A stretch of DNA of 64,000 nt from Pseudomonas sp. M47T1 (GCF_000263855.1 NZ_AJWX01000010.1:113913-177912); one strand, 5' to 3'; numbered from the stretch's first letter, positions 45,596 through 54,908 are shown. The notes: generated by a model not told the origin, from the letters alone. A program made the numbers and translations.

Positions 45596-46645
45596 CTATA
45601 CCGCGATGGAAAGGTGTTGCGGGGCCTGCGCAGAAGCCATGCCACCCTGGTCGTGACGCCGCCATTGGCCAGGGCTGGCACCGGTCCAGCGGCGAAACGC
45701 GCGGTTGAAACTGCTGGGCTCGTTGAAGCCCAGGCGGTAGCAGACTTCGTTGATGGAGCAGTCGCTGCGGCGCAGGTAACCGAACGCCAGCTGGCGCCGG
45801 CAATCGTCCACCAGCGCCTTGAAACTGGTGGAATGCTTGAGCAGGTGCCGGTGCAGGTTGCGCACGCTCATGCCCAGCTCATCGGCCACGCGGCTCTGCT
45901 GCACTTCGCCCAGGGGCAAGTCACGCAGAATGGCGCTGCGCACCCGCTGCGGCAGGTTGAGGCGCCGCTGGCGCTCCAGGTAGCCGTCCAGCACCGCGTC
46001 CAACCCTTGGGCCACCTCCAGGTTGGCGGTGTTCAACGGCGTCTGCAGCCAGCGGTTGGCGTAGTCGATGGCGTTGTGCGCGGCACCAAAGTGCACCGGG
46101 CAGCCTAACAGCTCCGCCCAGCGCTGCGGGTTGGCCGGCAGCGCCCGGGCCAGGTGCACGCCCAGCACAATCGGCAGCCCCGGCCAGGTCTGCCGGGTGA
46201 AGCTGACCGCGCAGGCAATGGAGGCTTCGGTGGCCATCTGTTCAACCTGCGCGCCGTCCGCCACGCCATAGATCAGGCGCGTGACCTGCGGCCCGCGCAA
46301 TAGCCCCATCACCGCGGCGGTGGTAATCACCGGCGCAAAACGCACGCCGCGCTCCAAGGCCTCAATGAAGGTGGAACTGCTTTGCACCGCGAACTGCAGG
46401 CCGTGGAAGTCGGTGGGGTAGCTGCAGGCAGCCACGCGCAAACCGAAGCACTCGTCACCACTGGCCCGCCGCGCCGCGCGCCAGAATGCGCTCATGCCCT
46501 CAAGCTCGATGCGCTGATTGGGGTCATGCAGGTTGAAGCGGCCGATGCCCGCTTCGTGCAACAGCGGGCCACTGGCAATGCCCTGCGCCTCCAGGGTGCG
46601 GGCGATGACCTGGGCCCAGGTGGCAATGGTGTGGAATGTCGACAT
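45596..46645 (-). CDS. AraC-family regulator (OruR/ArgR-like architecture)
   Basis: 349-residue regulator with an arabinose-binding-like N-terminal domain (about 20-205) and an AraC HTH at about 240-335 (SRVADELGMSVRNLHRHLLK, SINEVCYRLGFNEPSSFNRA). It lies inside the five-gene minus-strand block, 35 bp after the GST gene and 130 bp before the TonB receptor, so it is probably the pathway regulator sensing the substrate or a product. Confidence 0.9.
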   Translation of the reverse strand: MSTFHTIATWAQVIARTLEAQGIASGPLLHEAGIGRFNLHDPNQRIELEGMSAFWRAARRASGDECFGLRVAACSYPTDFHGLQFAVQSSSTFIEALERGVRFAPVITTAAVMGLLRGPQVTRLIYGVADGAQVEQMATEASIACAVSFTRQTWPGLPIVLGVHLARALPANPQRWAELLGCPVHFGAAHNAIDYANRWLQTPLNTANLEVAQGLDAVLDGYLERQRRLNLPQRVRSAILRDLPLGEVQQSRVADELGMSVRNLHRHLLKHSTSFKALVDDCRRQLAFGYLRRSDCSINEVCYRLGFNEPSSFNRAFRRWTGASPGQWRRHDQGGMASAQAPQHLSIAV

Positions 46646-46679
46646 GGTGCCTCCTCAGCCTCGGTTCATGCTGGGTGAT

Positions 46680-47300
46680 TCAGGACAGGCCTTCGGCGGC
46701 CAGGGTGCGAACCACCGATTCGCGCGCACGATAGCGCTGCAGGAACGCCTGCAGCGCAGGGAAGTCCTGCAGCAGCACGCCGGCCCGCGCGCTCCAGCCC
46801 ACGAACACGCCCAGGTAGGCGTCGGCCAGGGTAAAGCGGTTGCCCACCAGGTAGTCCTGGCTGCTCAGGCGCGCCTCAAGTGGCTTGAGCGCGTCGGCCA
46901 GGCGTTGCACGCCCTTGCTGCGGATGCCGGCGAAGGCCTGCTCATCGGGGGTGAAACGCTCGGGACGGTTGATGCTGCGGAAGGCGCCCGTATGGATCTC
47001 GGTGGCGATGTAGCCCAGCCATGACTGAATCTGCGCACGCTCCACGGTGCCCGCCGCGGCAAACAGCGGCGTACCCGGGCGCTGGTCGGCCAGGTATGGC
47101 AGGATCGCGGTGTTCTCGGTCAACAGCGTGTGATCGTCCAGGCGCAGGGCTGGCACACGGCCCAGCGGGTTGATGCTGCGGTAAGGCGAGTCGGGGCTGT
47201 TGAGCACCACCGCCTCGACGTCGATGGGCAGCTCCAGCTCATCAATCACAACGTGGGCGGCAAACGAGCAGGCGCCCGGAAAAATGAACAGCGTGGTCAT
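46680..47300 (-). CDS. Glutathione S-transferase, beta-class-like
   Basis: 206-residue cytosolic GST. Thioredoxin-like N-domain with FPGACSFAAHVVIDE, where Cys11 and the next Ser match the beta-class active-site region; INPLGRVPAL and LTENTAILPYLA bind glutathione; all-alpha C-domain with NRFTLADAYLGVF. It starts 10 bp after the binding-protein stop, so both are co-transcribed. A role in removing a leaving group or handling the oxidised product is inferred from context. Confidence 0.9.
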   Translation of the reverse strand: MTTLFIFPGACSFAAHVVIDELELPIDVEAVVLNSPDSPYRSINPLGRVPALRLDDHTLLTENTAILPYLADQRPGTPLFAAAGTVERAQIQSWLGYIATEIHTGAFRSINRPERFTPDEQAFAGIRSKGVQRLADALKPLEARLSSQDYLVGNRFTLADAYLGVFVGWSARAGVLLQDFPALQAFLQRYRARESVVRTLAAEGLS

Positions 47301-47309
47301 GGCAGGTCC

Positions 47310-48350
47310 TTAGCGGCTGGCTTGTGGGGTGGTGTCAGGTTGCAGTGCGGCATTGAGGTACTGTGGCTGGGCCCAGGTGCTGACCTGGAAGCCCTTGCGA
47401 ATCAGTTTAGCCTGCAGCGCCAGGTCGACGCTGTGCTGCAGGTTGCCGACAAAACCGGCGTCCAGTTGCGGGTCGAAAATACGTGTGAAGGACTGGTCGG
47501 CGGCGTCGGTGGCGAGGATGGCTGCCGGGTAGCTGGCCAGGCGCGACACAAGATCTACGTAGGCTTGTTTATGGGCTTCGTCACGCAACCAAGCCACGGC
47601 CGGTTGCTGAGCCTTGAGCAGGCGTGCGGTCAAATCGGGGTGGGCGTCGACGAAGGCGCCGCGGCCCAGCAGCACGGTCTGCACGCTGCCAGCACCGTTG
47701 AGGTCCACCGTGCTGACGGGCAGCTCGGCAAGGCCGCGCACCTTGAGCGCGATCAGCCCGGCACCGGACCAGGTGGCGTCGATCTGCTTGGCCACCAGAG
47801 CGGTATTGGCGGCGTTGTAATCGAGGTTGATGACCTTGTAGTCGCTTTCCTTCAGGCCCTGGCTGGCCAAGGCCGAAGCGAACGACAGCTGCGTGGCGGT
47901 GCCACGGAAAATCGCCACGCGCTTGCCCTTCAGCGCCTGCAGCGAGGTGATGCCGCTGCCCGGCTGCACGGCCAGGTAAAGCTTGATATCGCGGGCGGTG
48001 GCGCTGAGCAGGCGGGTGTCCAGGCCGCCGGCCTTGCCGACGATGGCCGGCAGGTCGCCCAGGAAAGCAAAGTCTTCCTGGCCGTTGGCCAGGGCTTCGT
48101 TGATCGCCGGGCCTGCGCCCTTGAAAAAGTCCCAGCGGACCTTGATGCCGTCTTTCTCGAATTCCTTTTCCAGCGTTTGCTGGTCGCGCAGCACATCGAC
48201 GATACCGGCGCCGCTGGGGGTGGTGCCGGCGCTGATGTCGGGCACGGCGATGCGGATTTCTTTCACGGCATCGGCCCACGCGGCGCCGGACACCAGGCAG
48301 GCCGCCAGAGAGACGGCAAACAACGGACGCAAGAAACGGGAGGGTGACAT
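47310..48350 (-). CDS. ABC-type sulfonate-like periplasmic binding protein
   Basis: 346-residue SsuA/NMT1-type protein. Signal peptide from ATG 48350 to about SGAAWA-DAVK, then EIRIAVPDISAGTTPSGAGI, LQALKGKRVAIFRGTATQLS and LDYNAANTALVAKQIDATWS. GGAG eight bases upstream supports this start over an upstream frame extension. It is the first gene of the five-gene block. No cognate permease or ATPase is present. It differs clearly from the protein at 20011-20991, so it probably binds another ligand. Confidence 0.87.
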   Translation of the reverse strand: MSPSRFLRPLFAVSLAACLVSGAAWADAVKEIRIAVPDISAGTTPSGAGIVDVLRDQQTLEKEFEKDGIKVRWDFFKGAGPAINEALANGQEDFAFLGDLPAIVGKAGGLDTRLLSATARDIKLYLAVQPGSGITSLQALKGKRVAIFRGTATQLSFASALASQGLKESDYKVINLDYNAANTALVAKQIDATWSGAGLIALKVRGLAELPVSTVDLNGAGSVQTVLLGRGAFVDAHPDLTARLLKAQQPAVAWLRDEAHKQAYVDLVSRLASYPAAILATDAADQSFTRIFDPQLDAGFVGNLQHSVDLALQAKLIRKGFQVSTWAQPQYLNAALQPDTTPQASR

Positions 48351-48543
48351 GGAAGATGCTCCTGCAAATGCCATCGGGAGGATGGAAGTCAGGCGCACGA
48401 TAGAGGTGTATCCGATGGAAAATAAAATACTGAAAAATCTGGTTGTTAGTTCGTAAAGGTATAAACCGCGTGTGGCCTACGCGCGCGCATGCCATGCCTG
48501 CCAGGCATAAATCGTATGCCGCAGCGGCGATACGGCCCTGCGG
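48351..48543 (-). promoter_or_regulatory. Leader region of the five-gene block and GH28 gene end
   Basis: About 190 bp. The part at 48400-48465 is A+T-rich and most likely contains the promoter of the leftward binding-protein operon. I see no clear consensus boxes. Confidence 0.35.
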
Positions 48544-50337
48544 CTACAGGGTTCCTTCTGCCGACGCGGGTGTTGGCGTCACGTGCTCGAAAACCAACCC
48601 GTGGCTATGACTCACCTGCCACGGATCAACCCCGCCGTTGCCACTGAATTCAACCCCTTCGAAACGCGAATCCTTCAACCCGTCGATATGCACCTTGGCC
48701 GCCCCGCTGAATCGCACGTCCTTGAACACCAGCCCTTGGTGGTACGCCTTGCGCTGGTTGTCGCCCTTGACCTCGATAGCCGTGCCCAGGGTGTTCTGGA
48801 CACTGACAGCGCTCACATGAATATCCCTGAACTGCCCGGCCGCCGCAGGCTTGAAGTCCAGCTTGGCGTTGGGGTCGTTGTAGTCCAGGGTGAAGATGAA
48901 GGCCTGCTTGACGATGTTGCGCAGCGCCGAGTCGCGGAAGGTGATGTTGCGACCGCCGCCGCCCATGAAGCTCGTGCTCTTCATGCGCAGGCCCGTGTCG
49001 GTACCGTCACCTACGTTGTCTTCCGCCAGGATGTTCTGAATCCACGCCCCGGTATGGCTGCCCACCACGACCATGCCATGGCCCTTGTAGAAGTAGTTAT
49101 CGAAGATCCACACGTTTTCCTGAGGCGGCTGACCGGCCGCATCGGCACCGGTGCCGGCGGCAAAGTTCACACAATCATCGCCGGTGGCAAAGAAGTTGTT
49201 GAACACCATGGCGCCCCGGCTATTGGAGAACTCGACACCGTCGCCATTGTTGGCGTCATAGGTGCGGATGGAGGTGTTGGCCAGCACCACGTTGCGGGTT
49301 TCCAGGTTCATGATGCCGTGAAAGGCCGGGTTCACCAGGGTCAGGCCGCCATAGAACACATTGTTCACGTGGCTCAGGGTGATCAGCGACGAACGCATCT
49401 GCCCGTAGGCGTCCGTAACGTCCATGCCGCTTGCCACGGCGGCGTCAACCTGGGCCTTGGCGAGCACACCATCCTGCTGGTAACGGGCGTTGTTGCTGGC
49501 GGCGTACACGGCCATGGCATGCCCGGACGGGTCGACCACGTCCGCGCTGCGCTTCCAGCCATTGCCATCGAGGATGCCCCTGCCCACGATGCGGATATTC
49601 TCCAGGGGCTGATGCGGATCGCGCGCCACGGCATTGATCAGCGACGCAGGCCGCTGCGTCGTGGAGTAGCTGTACTGCGCATAGCCCTTGAGCGGGTAGT
49701 CTTCAGCACGTTCCGACCCCAGCAGCGTCGCCCCCTTGGCAATCTCCAGGGTCATGTTGCTTTTCAGGTAAAGGGCGCCGCTTTTGTAGACGCCCTTGGG
49801 CAGCAACACCTTGCCCCCGCGGGTACAAGCGTCGATGGCGCGCTGGATGGCCGCGGTGTCCAGGTGCTCGCCGTCGCCGATCGCGCCGTAGCGACGCACG
49901 TCGAACACCGGCGCGACCGGTGCCGTGCCATGCACCAGCATCGGGCTGTCCGCCGACTCCTTGCCGTCAGCGCCAACGGCCCGCACGGTGAAGCCATACG
50001 CGGTGTTGGGCGTGAGCCCTTGGGCGGTAAAGCTGTGAATGCCGATGGGCTGGTGAAAGCCGGCGGTGTCCTGCTGGTAGAACCGTTTCACGTAGGGGCT
50101 GGCCGGCGAGACCTCGGCGTAGTTGGCATTGGCGCTGCCCAGCAGCGTGCCATTGGCGTAGACGTGGTAGTCCTTGATGTCGGCGTGAGCGCTTGGCTTG
50201 TCCCACACCAGCATGATCTGGTGATCATCGTAGGCCAACGTGGGCACCTGCAGGCGCGTTGGCGCTTCCACAGCCCACAGCGGCTGGCTGCACAGCAGGC
50301 TGAACAGGGCTGCTGCGATTCGATTGGCTGATGACAC
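48544..50337 (-). CDS. Secreted GH28 polygalacturonase (exo type) with FN3 domain
   Basis: 597-residue secreted pectinase. The GTG at 50337 is preferred since AAGGAA lies six bases upstream and it gives a clean signal peptide (ending SQPLWA-VEAP); an upstream GTG at 50370 has no ribosome site. A fibronectin-III-like domain spans about 25-135. The GH28 beta-helix follows (from FDVRRYGAIGDGEHLDTAAI), with catalytic motifs NGDGVEF, TGDDCVNF, KGHGMVVVGSHTG and RMKS. This layout is that of exo-poly-galacturonosidases (PehX-like), which release digalacturonate from pectin. It suggests plant contact. Confidence 0.92.
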   Translation of the reverse strand: MSSANRIAAALFSLLCSQPLWAVEAPTRLQVPTLAYDDHQIMLVWDKPSAHADIKDYHVYANGTLLGSANANYAEVSPASPYVKRFYQQDTAGFHQPIGIHSFTAQGLTPNTAYGFTVRAVGADGKESADSPMLVHGTAPVAPVFDVRRYGAIGDGEHLDTAAIQRAIDACTRGGKVLLPKGVYKSGALYLKSNMTLEIAKGATLLGSERAEDYPLKGYAQYSYSTTQRPASLINAVARDPHQPLENIRIVGRGILDGNGWKRSADVVDPSGHAMAVYAASNNARYQQDGVLAKAQVDAAVASGMDVTDAYGQMRSSLITLSHVNNVFYGGLTLVNPAFHGIMNLETRNVVLANTSIRTYDANNGDGVEFSNSRGAMVFNNFFATGDDCVNFAAGTGADAAGQPPQENVWIFDNYFYKGHGMVVVGSHTGAWIQNILAEDNVGDGTDTGLRMKSTSFMGGGGRNITFRDSALRNIVKQAFIFTLDYNDPNAKLDFKPAAAGQFRDIHVSAVSVQNTLGTAIEVKGDNQRKAYHQGLVFKDVRFSGAAKVHIDGLKDSRFEGVEFSGNGGVDPWQVSHSHGLVFEHVTPTPASAEGTL

Positions 50338-50411
50338 GGTGTTTTCCTTGAGTGGCAGGCCTTGGAGCACAGGAATGAGCGCTCACTGTAGTTGATCTTG
50401 GCGTATCAGAC

Positions 50412-50828
50412 TCAACCGCCCTTCTTGCGCAACACCCGCTCCGGCTGCACCAACCGGGCAATCGTCATCACCAGATCATCAATCGCCCAAGGCTTGAGCA
50501 GATACGCGACACCCGCCGGCAACGTCGCCGCCTCCAGCAAATACCCCGAGGTCAGGATAATGCCGACGTCAGGCCACTTACTGCGCACCATCGACGACAG
50601 TTCCAGCCCCTGAATACTCCCCGGCACACCATGATCGGCAATCAGCAAAGCAAACTCGCTGCCAGGCTGAAGCATATGGATAAGCGCATCATCGGCATTG
50701 TTGAACGCCACACAGGGTGCGTTCAACTGCTGGACAATCTCCACCATCAGCTCACGCAGCGTTGGATCGTCCTCAACGACAACAACCTCGCCCTGTATGC
50801 CTTGCAGGCCCTCCCACTGAATGTCCAC
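50412..50828 (-). CDS. Stand-alone response-regulator receiver protein
   Basis: 138 residues, one CheY-like receiver domain: acidic VVVVEDDPTLREL (Asp20/21), phospho-acceptor Asp65 in LIADHGVPG, ILTSGYL and YLLKPW. No output domain. The GTG at 50828 follows AGGGGGTGAC; the frame is also open from an ATG at 50921 that overlaps the HAD gene's stop (ATGA), an alternative start. Such single receivers usually pair with a hybrid histidine kinase, not found here. Confidence 0.75.
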   Translation of the reverse strand: MDIQWEGLQGIQGEVVVVEDDPTLRELMVEIVQQLNAPCVAFNNADDALIHMLQPGSEFALLIADHGVPGSIQGLELSSMVRSKWPDVGIILTSGYLLEAATLPAGVAYLLKPWAIDDLVMTIARLVQPERVLRKKGG

Positions 50829-50917
50829 GTCACCCCCTAATGCGCCAGAGGGCTGGAGTGTTTCACCCGGCGCGGCAACCGTCGATGCTAGCCATAAGCC
50901 ATCCAAGCACCGTCGAC

Positions 50918-51586
50918 TCATGGCCGCGACGCCACCTCATCCAGGTGATTAAGCAGGTCCAACGCATCCTCGTAAACCCGCAAGGCCCCTGCCCGCTCCA
51001 GCTCGGCAATGTCATAGCCGCCTGACAACACCCCAATACCGGTAGCCTTGCAACGGCGGGCGGCCAGCATGTCCCAGATCGCGTCGCCAACCACCAGGCA
51101 GTTTTCGATGGGCACCGCCATGCGCTGTGCTGCCGCCAGGAATAGCGAAGGGTCGGGTTTGCCCTGCTTCACGTCGTCGCGGGTGATCAGGGTCACATCC
51201 TTCATATCCAACCCCAAAGCCTTGAGGTTGATGGTCGCGGTATCGCTGCCGCCGCTGGTGGCGATGCACCACTTGAACCCGGCGTGGGTCAGCGCATGCA
51301 GCAGTTCAACGGCACCGGGAAGCGCGATAATCTGCCCCTGCAATCGCTCGTAGGCCTTGCCGTGGTGGTCGCTCAGGCGCTTGGCCTGCTGTTCGTTGAG
51401 CTCAAGCCCCGTTTCCCGCGACAGCGACTTGAGCATCAGGCCGCCGCTCATGCCGATCTTGCGATGAATGCGCCACATGGCCAGCGGGATTTTCTCGGCG
51501 TCAAGGGCCTCCTTCCAGGCAGCGACGTTCTGGTAGACGCTGTCGGTGAGCGTGCCGTCCAGGTCGAAAATGAATGACGTTTCCAT
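50918..51586 (-). CDS. HAD-family phosphatase (phosphoglycolate phosphatase-like)
   Basis: 222-residue hydrolase with motif I FDLDGTLTD (Asp8/Asp10), motif II ATSGG, motif III Lys in KQGKPDP, and motif IV VVGDAIWDM; alpha-helical cap between I and II. Substrate is a small phosphate ester, not assignable. It ends by ATGA overlap with the frame of the receiver protein, so the two may be co-translated. Confidence 0.88.
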   Translation of the reverse strand: METSFIFDLDGTLTDSVYQNVAAWKEALDAEKIPLAMWRIHRKIGMSGGLMLKSLSRETGLELNEQQAKRLSDHHGKAYERLQGQIIALPGAVELLHALTHAGFKWCIATSGGSDTATINLKALGLDMKDVTLITRDDVKQGKPDPSLFLAAAQRMAVPIENCLVVGDAIWDMLAARRCKATGIGVLSGGYDIAELERAGALRVYEDALDLLNHLDEVASRP

Positions 51587-51771
51587 GGCCTATGCTCCTG
51601 GATTCAAAGGGGGAGCCGCACAAGGTCCGTTTCGACCGGCGTGGCAGCACTACTGAATTCGAGAGCACCGGGAAGCAGGCGTTCAGTCTTTCGCCGGGTT
51701 GAGGCCCGAAACGCTCACTGGCAAGACGACCGTTGCTGTTACAGGGGAAAGCGGCGGTTGGAGCAGCCCCG

Positions 51772-52461
51772 TCACCCCAACACCATCGCAATCACCGGCG
51801 ACAACAGCACCGTCAGCACCCCACTGAAAATCATCGTCAAACTCGCCACCGCGCCCTCCTCCGGCCCGACCGCCCGGGCCACGCTCAGGCCAAAACCATG
51901 GGCCGCCGCACCAAAGGGCGCGCCCTTGGCCACCCGGGAGCGCAGGGGCAGCAGCGTCAGGATGACCTCCCCCAGCACAATGCCGAACAGGCCGGTGATG
52001 ATCACGAACAACCCGGTCAGTTGCGCGGTACCGCCCAGGTGCAGGGTGGCTTCCACCGCGAACGGCGTGGACACCGAACGTGCCAGCAGGCTGCGAGCGA
52101 CGGGGGTGTCAATGTGCATGGCCTTGACCAGCAGCTCGGTAGTGAGGATAGACGCGGCAATACCCGCCACGCTGCCCACGCACAGGGCCAGCCAGTATTT
52201 CTGGATCAGGCGACGGTTCTGGTAGATCGGCAAGGCGAAGGCCACGGTCGCTGGCCCCAATAGCCACACCAGCCAGTGGGCATCCTGGAAATACAGCGTG
52301 TAGGGCGTGGCCGTAGCCTGCACCAGCAGGATCAGCACCAGCGACGTGACGATGGCCGGCATCAGCCAGATGCGCTTGTGACGCTGATAAATGGCCTGAT
52401 TGCCATAGAAGACGCCCACCGTGATGACCAGAAACACCAGGGAAATGATCGAGTTCTTCAT
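51772..52461 (-). CDS. cidB: CidB/LrgB-family membrane protein
   Basis: 229-residue protein with about six helices: LVWLLGPATVAFALPIYQNR, GTAQLTGLFVIITGLFGIVL and AAAHGFGLSVARAVGPEEGA are LrgB-family signatures. With its partner it forms the holin-like CidA/CidB system affecting autolysis, overflow metabolism and biofilm death. The ATG at 52461 overlaps the cidA stop (ATGA), so the pair is coupled. Confidence 0.9.
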   Translation of the reverse strand: MKNSIISLVFLVITVGVFYGNQAIYQRHKRIWLMPAIVTSLVLILLVQATATPYTLYFQDAHWLVWLLGPATVAFALPIYQNRRLIQKYWLALCVGSVAGIAASILTTELLVKAMHIDTPVARSLLARSVSTPFAVEATLHLGGTAQLTGLFVIITGLFGIVLGEVILTLLPLRSRVAKGAPFGAAAHGFGLSVARAVGPEEGAVASLTMIFSGVLTVLLSPVIAMVLG

Positions 52462-52964
52462 CGCACTCGCCCCTCGCCGGCGGGCAGCACGAGGGCGCGA
52501 GCCGGGCGGCTTCGGCGCTGCTGGGTCAGGCGTTGCAACTGGCGCTTGCGCGTCCAGGCACACGCCCATTCGACCGTGAGCGCCGTGACCACCAGCACCG
52601 ACACAAAGCCCACGCCAATGGCCACCATCAGCTTCAGCCCTTCACTTTCAAACAACTGGGTGTACTGCACCACCGACACCACCAGCGGAATGAAATACAA
52701 CAGCATGTTGGCCAGCAATACCTCGGCGCCGCGATCGAACATCGGTGCCTTGACCACTCCGGCCGCCATCAGCGCCACCAGTATCAGCAAGCCCAGGATG
52801 CCCCCCGATACCGGCAGGTGCCACGCCGTGGCCAGGCGGTCGGCCACGGCCCACAACAGCATCAGACACAGCATCTGGCCGATGGTCTGCAACCAGCGCA
52901 TACCGGTCTTGCGCAGGGCATCGCCGGGCGAAACCAGGGGTTCTTGAGGGGAAGAGGTCAACAT
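52458..52964 (-). CDS. cidA: CidA/LrgA-family holin-like protein
   Basis: 168 residues with four helices, of which LPVSGGILGLLILVALMAAG and DRGAEVLLANMLLYFIPLVV are typical of LrgA/CidA proteins. The cytoplasmic basic tail is longer than usual. It is first in the cidAB unit and divergent from a LysR gene that is the likely CidR-like activator. Confidence 0.9.
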   Translation of the reverse strand: MLTSSPQEPLVSPGDALRKTGMRWLQTIGQMLCLMLLWAVADRLATAWHLPVSGGILGLLILVALMAAGVVKAPMFDRGAEVLLANMLLYFIPLVVSVVQYTQLFESEGLKLMVAIGVGFVSVLVVTALTVEWACAWTRKRQLQRLTQQRRSRPARALVLPAGEGRVR

Positions 52965-53060
52965 GGTCGGTGTTCCAGGAAAGCGCGATAGGTCAGGCGA
53001 AGAGGTGCCATGCTAGCCAGTTGACCATGAAAGATATAATGAATTAACTTCATTAAAATC

Positions 53061-53981
53061 ATGCCAATCTGGAATGCATCCGTGGACATTCGCGCACTGC
53101 GTTATTACGTCGAAGTGGTGAACCAGCAAAGCTTCACCCGCGCTGCGGCGAAGTTGCACGTGACCCAGCCCACCGTGAGCAAGATGGTCCAGCAACTGGA
53201 GCAGAGCTTCGGCGTGGCCCTGCTGGCGCGCGATGGCAAGCGCTTTCAGGTGACCGATGCGGGGGCGATCGTGCTGCAGCGGGCGCGGGAGATGATTGCC
53301 CTGCACGACACCATGAAAGTGGAGGTCCAGGACTTGCAGCAAATGGAGCGCGGCGTGCTGCGCATGGGCCTGTCGCCCTTCACTCACACGGTGCTGGCGC
53401 CGGTATTGGCGGCCTACCATGCCTATTACCCGAAGATCGAACTGAAACTGTTCGAGATCGGCAGCAACGCCACGGTCGCCGACCTGCGCGACGGCGGCCT
53501 GGAACTGGGCACGTTGCTGGACTTCCCGCGGGTGGCCGACATCTGGTCAGAGTTCGACGCCCTGCCCCTGTCCGAATCGCCCCTGTGCCTGCTGGCGCCT
53601 GCGCAATCGCCCTGGACGGGCCGTGATTGGGTGGAACTGCGGGAACTGGCCGACTGCGACTTCATCTTCTACGGTGACGCCTTCGCCCTCAATGACCTGG
53701 TGGGCGACGCCTGCGCGGAAGCCGGCTTTGTACCGCGCATCAGCGGGCGCAGCGGCCAGTGGGACTTCATTGCCTCATTGGTGGGGCTGGGCGTGGGTAT
53801 CGCCCTGCTGCCGAAAATGTACTGCCAGACCCTGCGCCCCGAGCAATTCACCATTGCCGAGGTGCGCTCACCGGCGCTGGTCTGGAAGCTGGTGCTGGCG
53901 TGGCGGCGGCATGGGCAGTTGTCGTTTGCGGCACAGGCGTGGGTGGCGTTGGCGCGGACATTGTTGAATTCAACCCCGTAG
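53061..53981 (+). CDS. LysR-family regulator, CidR-like by position
   Basis: 306 residues: HTH at about 8-67 (DIRALRYYVEVVNQQSFTRA, TQPTVSKMVQQLEQS), then the effector domain. ATG 53061 is used; a GTG seven codons downstream is an alternative that gives the more usual VDIRALRYYV start. The spacer to cidA (96 bp) is A+T-rich and should hold both promoters. Control of cidAB by a divergent LysR is well known in bacteria. Confidence 0.88.
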   Translation: MPIWNASVDIRALRYYVEVVNQQSFTRAAAKLHVTQPTVSKMVQQLEQSFGVALLARDGKRFQVTDAGAIVLQRAREMIALHDTMKVEVQDLQQMERGVLRMGLSPFTHTVLAPVLAAYHAYYPKIELKLFEIGSNATVADLRDGGLELGTLLDFPRVADIWSEFDALPLSESPLCLLAPAQSPWTGRDWVELRELADCDFIFYGDAFALNDLVGDACAEAGFVPRISGRSGQWDFIASLVGLGVGIALLPKMYCQTLRPEQFTIAEVRSPALVWKLVLAWRRHGQLSFAAQAWVALARTLLNSTP

Positions 53982-54005
53982 CCGCGGCCGAAGGCTGCGC
54001 TGGCC
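53982..54005. repeat. REP-like fragment between convergent genes
   Basis: CCGCGGCCGAAGGCTGCG shares the CCGAAGGCTGCG core found inverted at 57466-57494. It fills the whole gap between the two convergent stop codons. Confidence 0.5.
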
Positions 54006-54908
54006 CTACGCCTCACCGAGGATATCCAGTCCCTTGAGCGTGCGCGACAGGAACTCGTGAATGTACTCGGCAATCTGCGGTGCATGGGTTTCGAGCGCGA
54101 AGTGGCCGGTGTCCAGCAAGTGCACTTCGGCATCTGGAATGTCCTTGCGGTAGGCCTGCGCCCCCGGTGGGATGAACGCCGGGTCATGCTTGCCCCAGAC
54201 CGCCAGCAGCGGCGGCTGATGCTGGCGAAAATACGCCTGGAACGCCGGGTAGGCCTCCACGTTGCTGCGGTAGTCGAGGATCAGGTCCAGCTGGATCTCC
54301 TCGGCACCCGGCCGCGCCATGTATTGGATATCCAGGGTGTAGCCGTCGGGCGAAAGCTTCTCGGGGTCGGTGCCAGTGCCGTACTGCCATTCACGGATGG
54401 TTTGCGCCGACAACGACGGCCGGCATGCTTCGCGATGGGCCTGCGACGGCTCGCGCCAGTAGGTCTGCCAAGGGCCCCACTGGTCGCTGAAGCCTTCCAG
54501 GTAGGCGTTGCCGTTCTGGCTGATGATGGCCGTGACCTTTTCCGGGTTTGCCGCGGCCAGGCGCAAGCCGGTGGGGGCGCCGTAGTCGAAAATGTACAGG
54601 GCGTAGCGGGTCAGCTCCAACGCTTCGGTAAAACCTTCGATCACCTTGTAAAGGTTGTCGAAGGTGTAGTCGAACTGCCCCCGTGGCGGCGCCTTGGTGT
54701 TGCCAAAGCCGGGCAAGTCCGGTGCGATCACGCGGTATTGGCTGGCCAGCAACGGGATCAGGTCGCGAAACATATGGCTGGAGGTGGGGAAGCCGTGCAG
54801 CAGCAACAGCACGGGAGCGTCCTTGGCCCCGGCTTGGCGATAGAAAACCTCCACGTCGCCAACGAACTGGGTGTGGTAGGTGACGCGAAAGGTATTATCG
54901 ACAGCCAT
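54006..54908 (-). CDS. Alpha/beta hydrolase (haloalkane dehalogenase/epoxide hydrolase-like)
   Basis: 300-residue cytoplasmic hydrolase. HGFPTSSHMFRDL supplies the oxyanion hole, the nucleophile is Asp108 in IFDYGAPTG, and the catalytic His is in DTGHFALE. An Asp nucleophile marks the dehalogenase/epoxide-hydrolase branch, not an esterase. Substrate unknown. It is divergent from the LysR gene at 55044, a probable regulator. Confidence 0.88.
   Translation of the reverse strand: MAVDNTFRVTYHTQFVGDVEVFYRQAGAKDAPVLLLLHGFPTSSHMFRDLIPLLASQYRVIAPDLPGFGNTKAPPRGQFDYTFDNLYKVIEGFTEALELTRYALYIFDYGAPTGLRLAAANPEKVTAIISQNGNAYLEGFSDQWGPWQTYWREPSQAHREACRPSLSAQTIREWQYGTGTDPEKLSPDGYTLDIQYMARPGAEEIQLDLILDYRSNVEAYPAFQAYFRQHQPPLLAVWGKHDPAFIPPGAQAYRKDIPDAEVHLLDTGHFALETHAPQIAEYIHEFLSRTLKGLDILGEA

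Noticed and set aside
48583..50331. Open frame of 582 codons on the plus strand
   Set aside because: Exact antisense of the GH28 gene, whose catalytic motifs are unambiguous.
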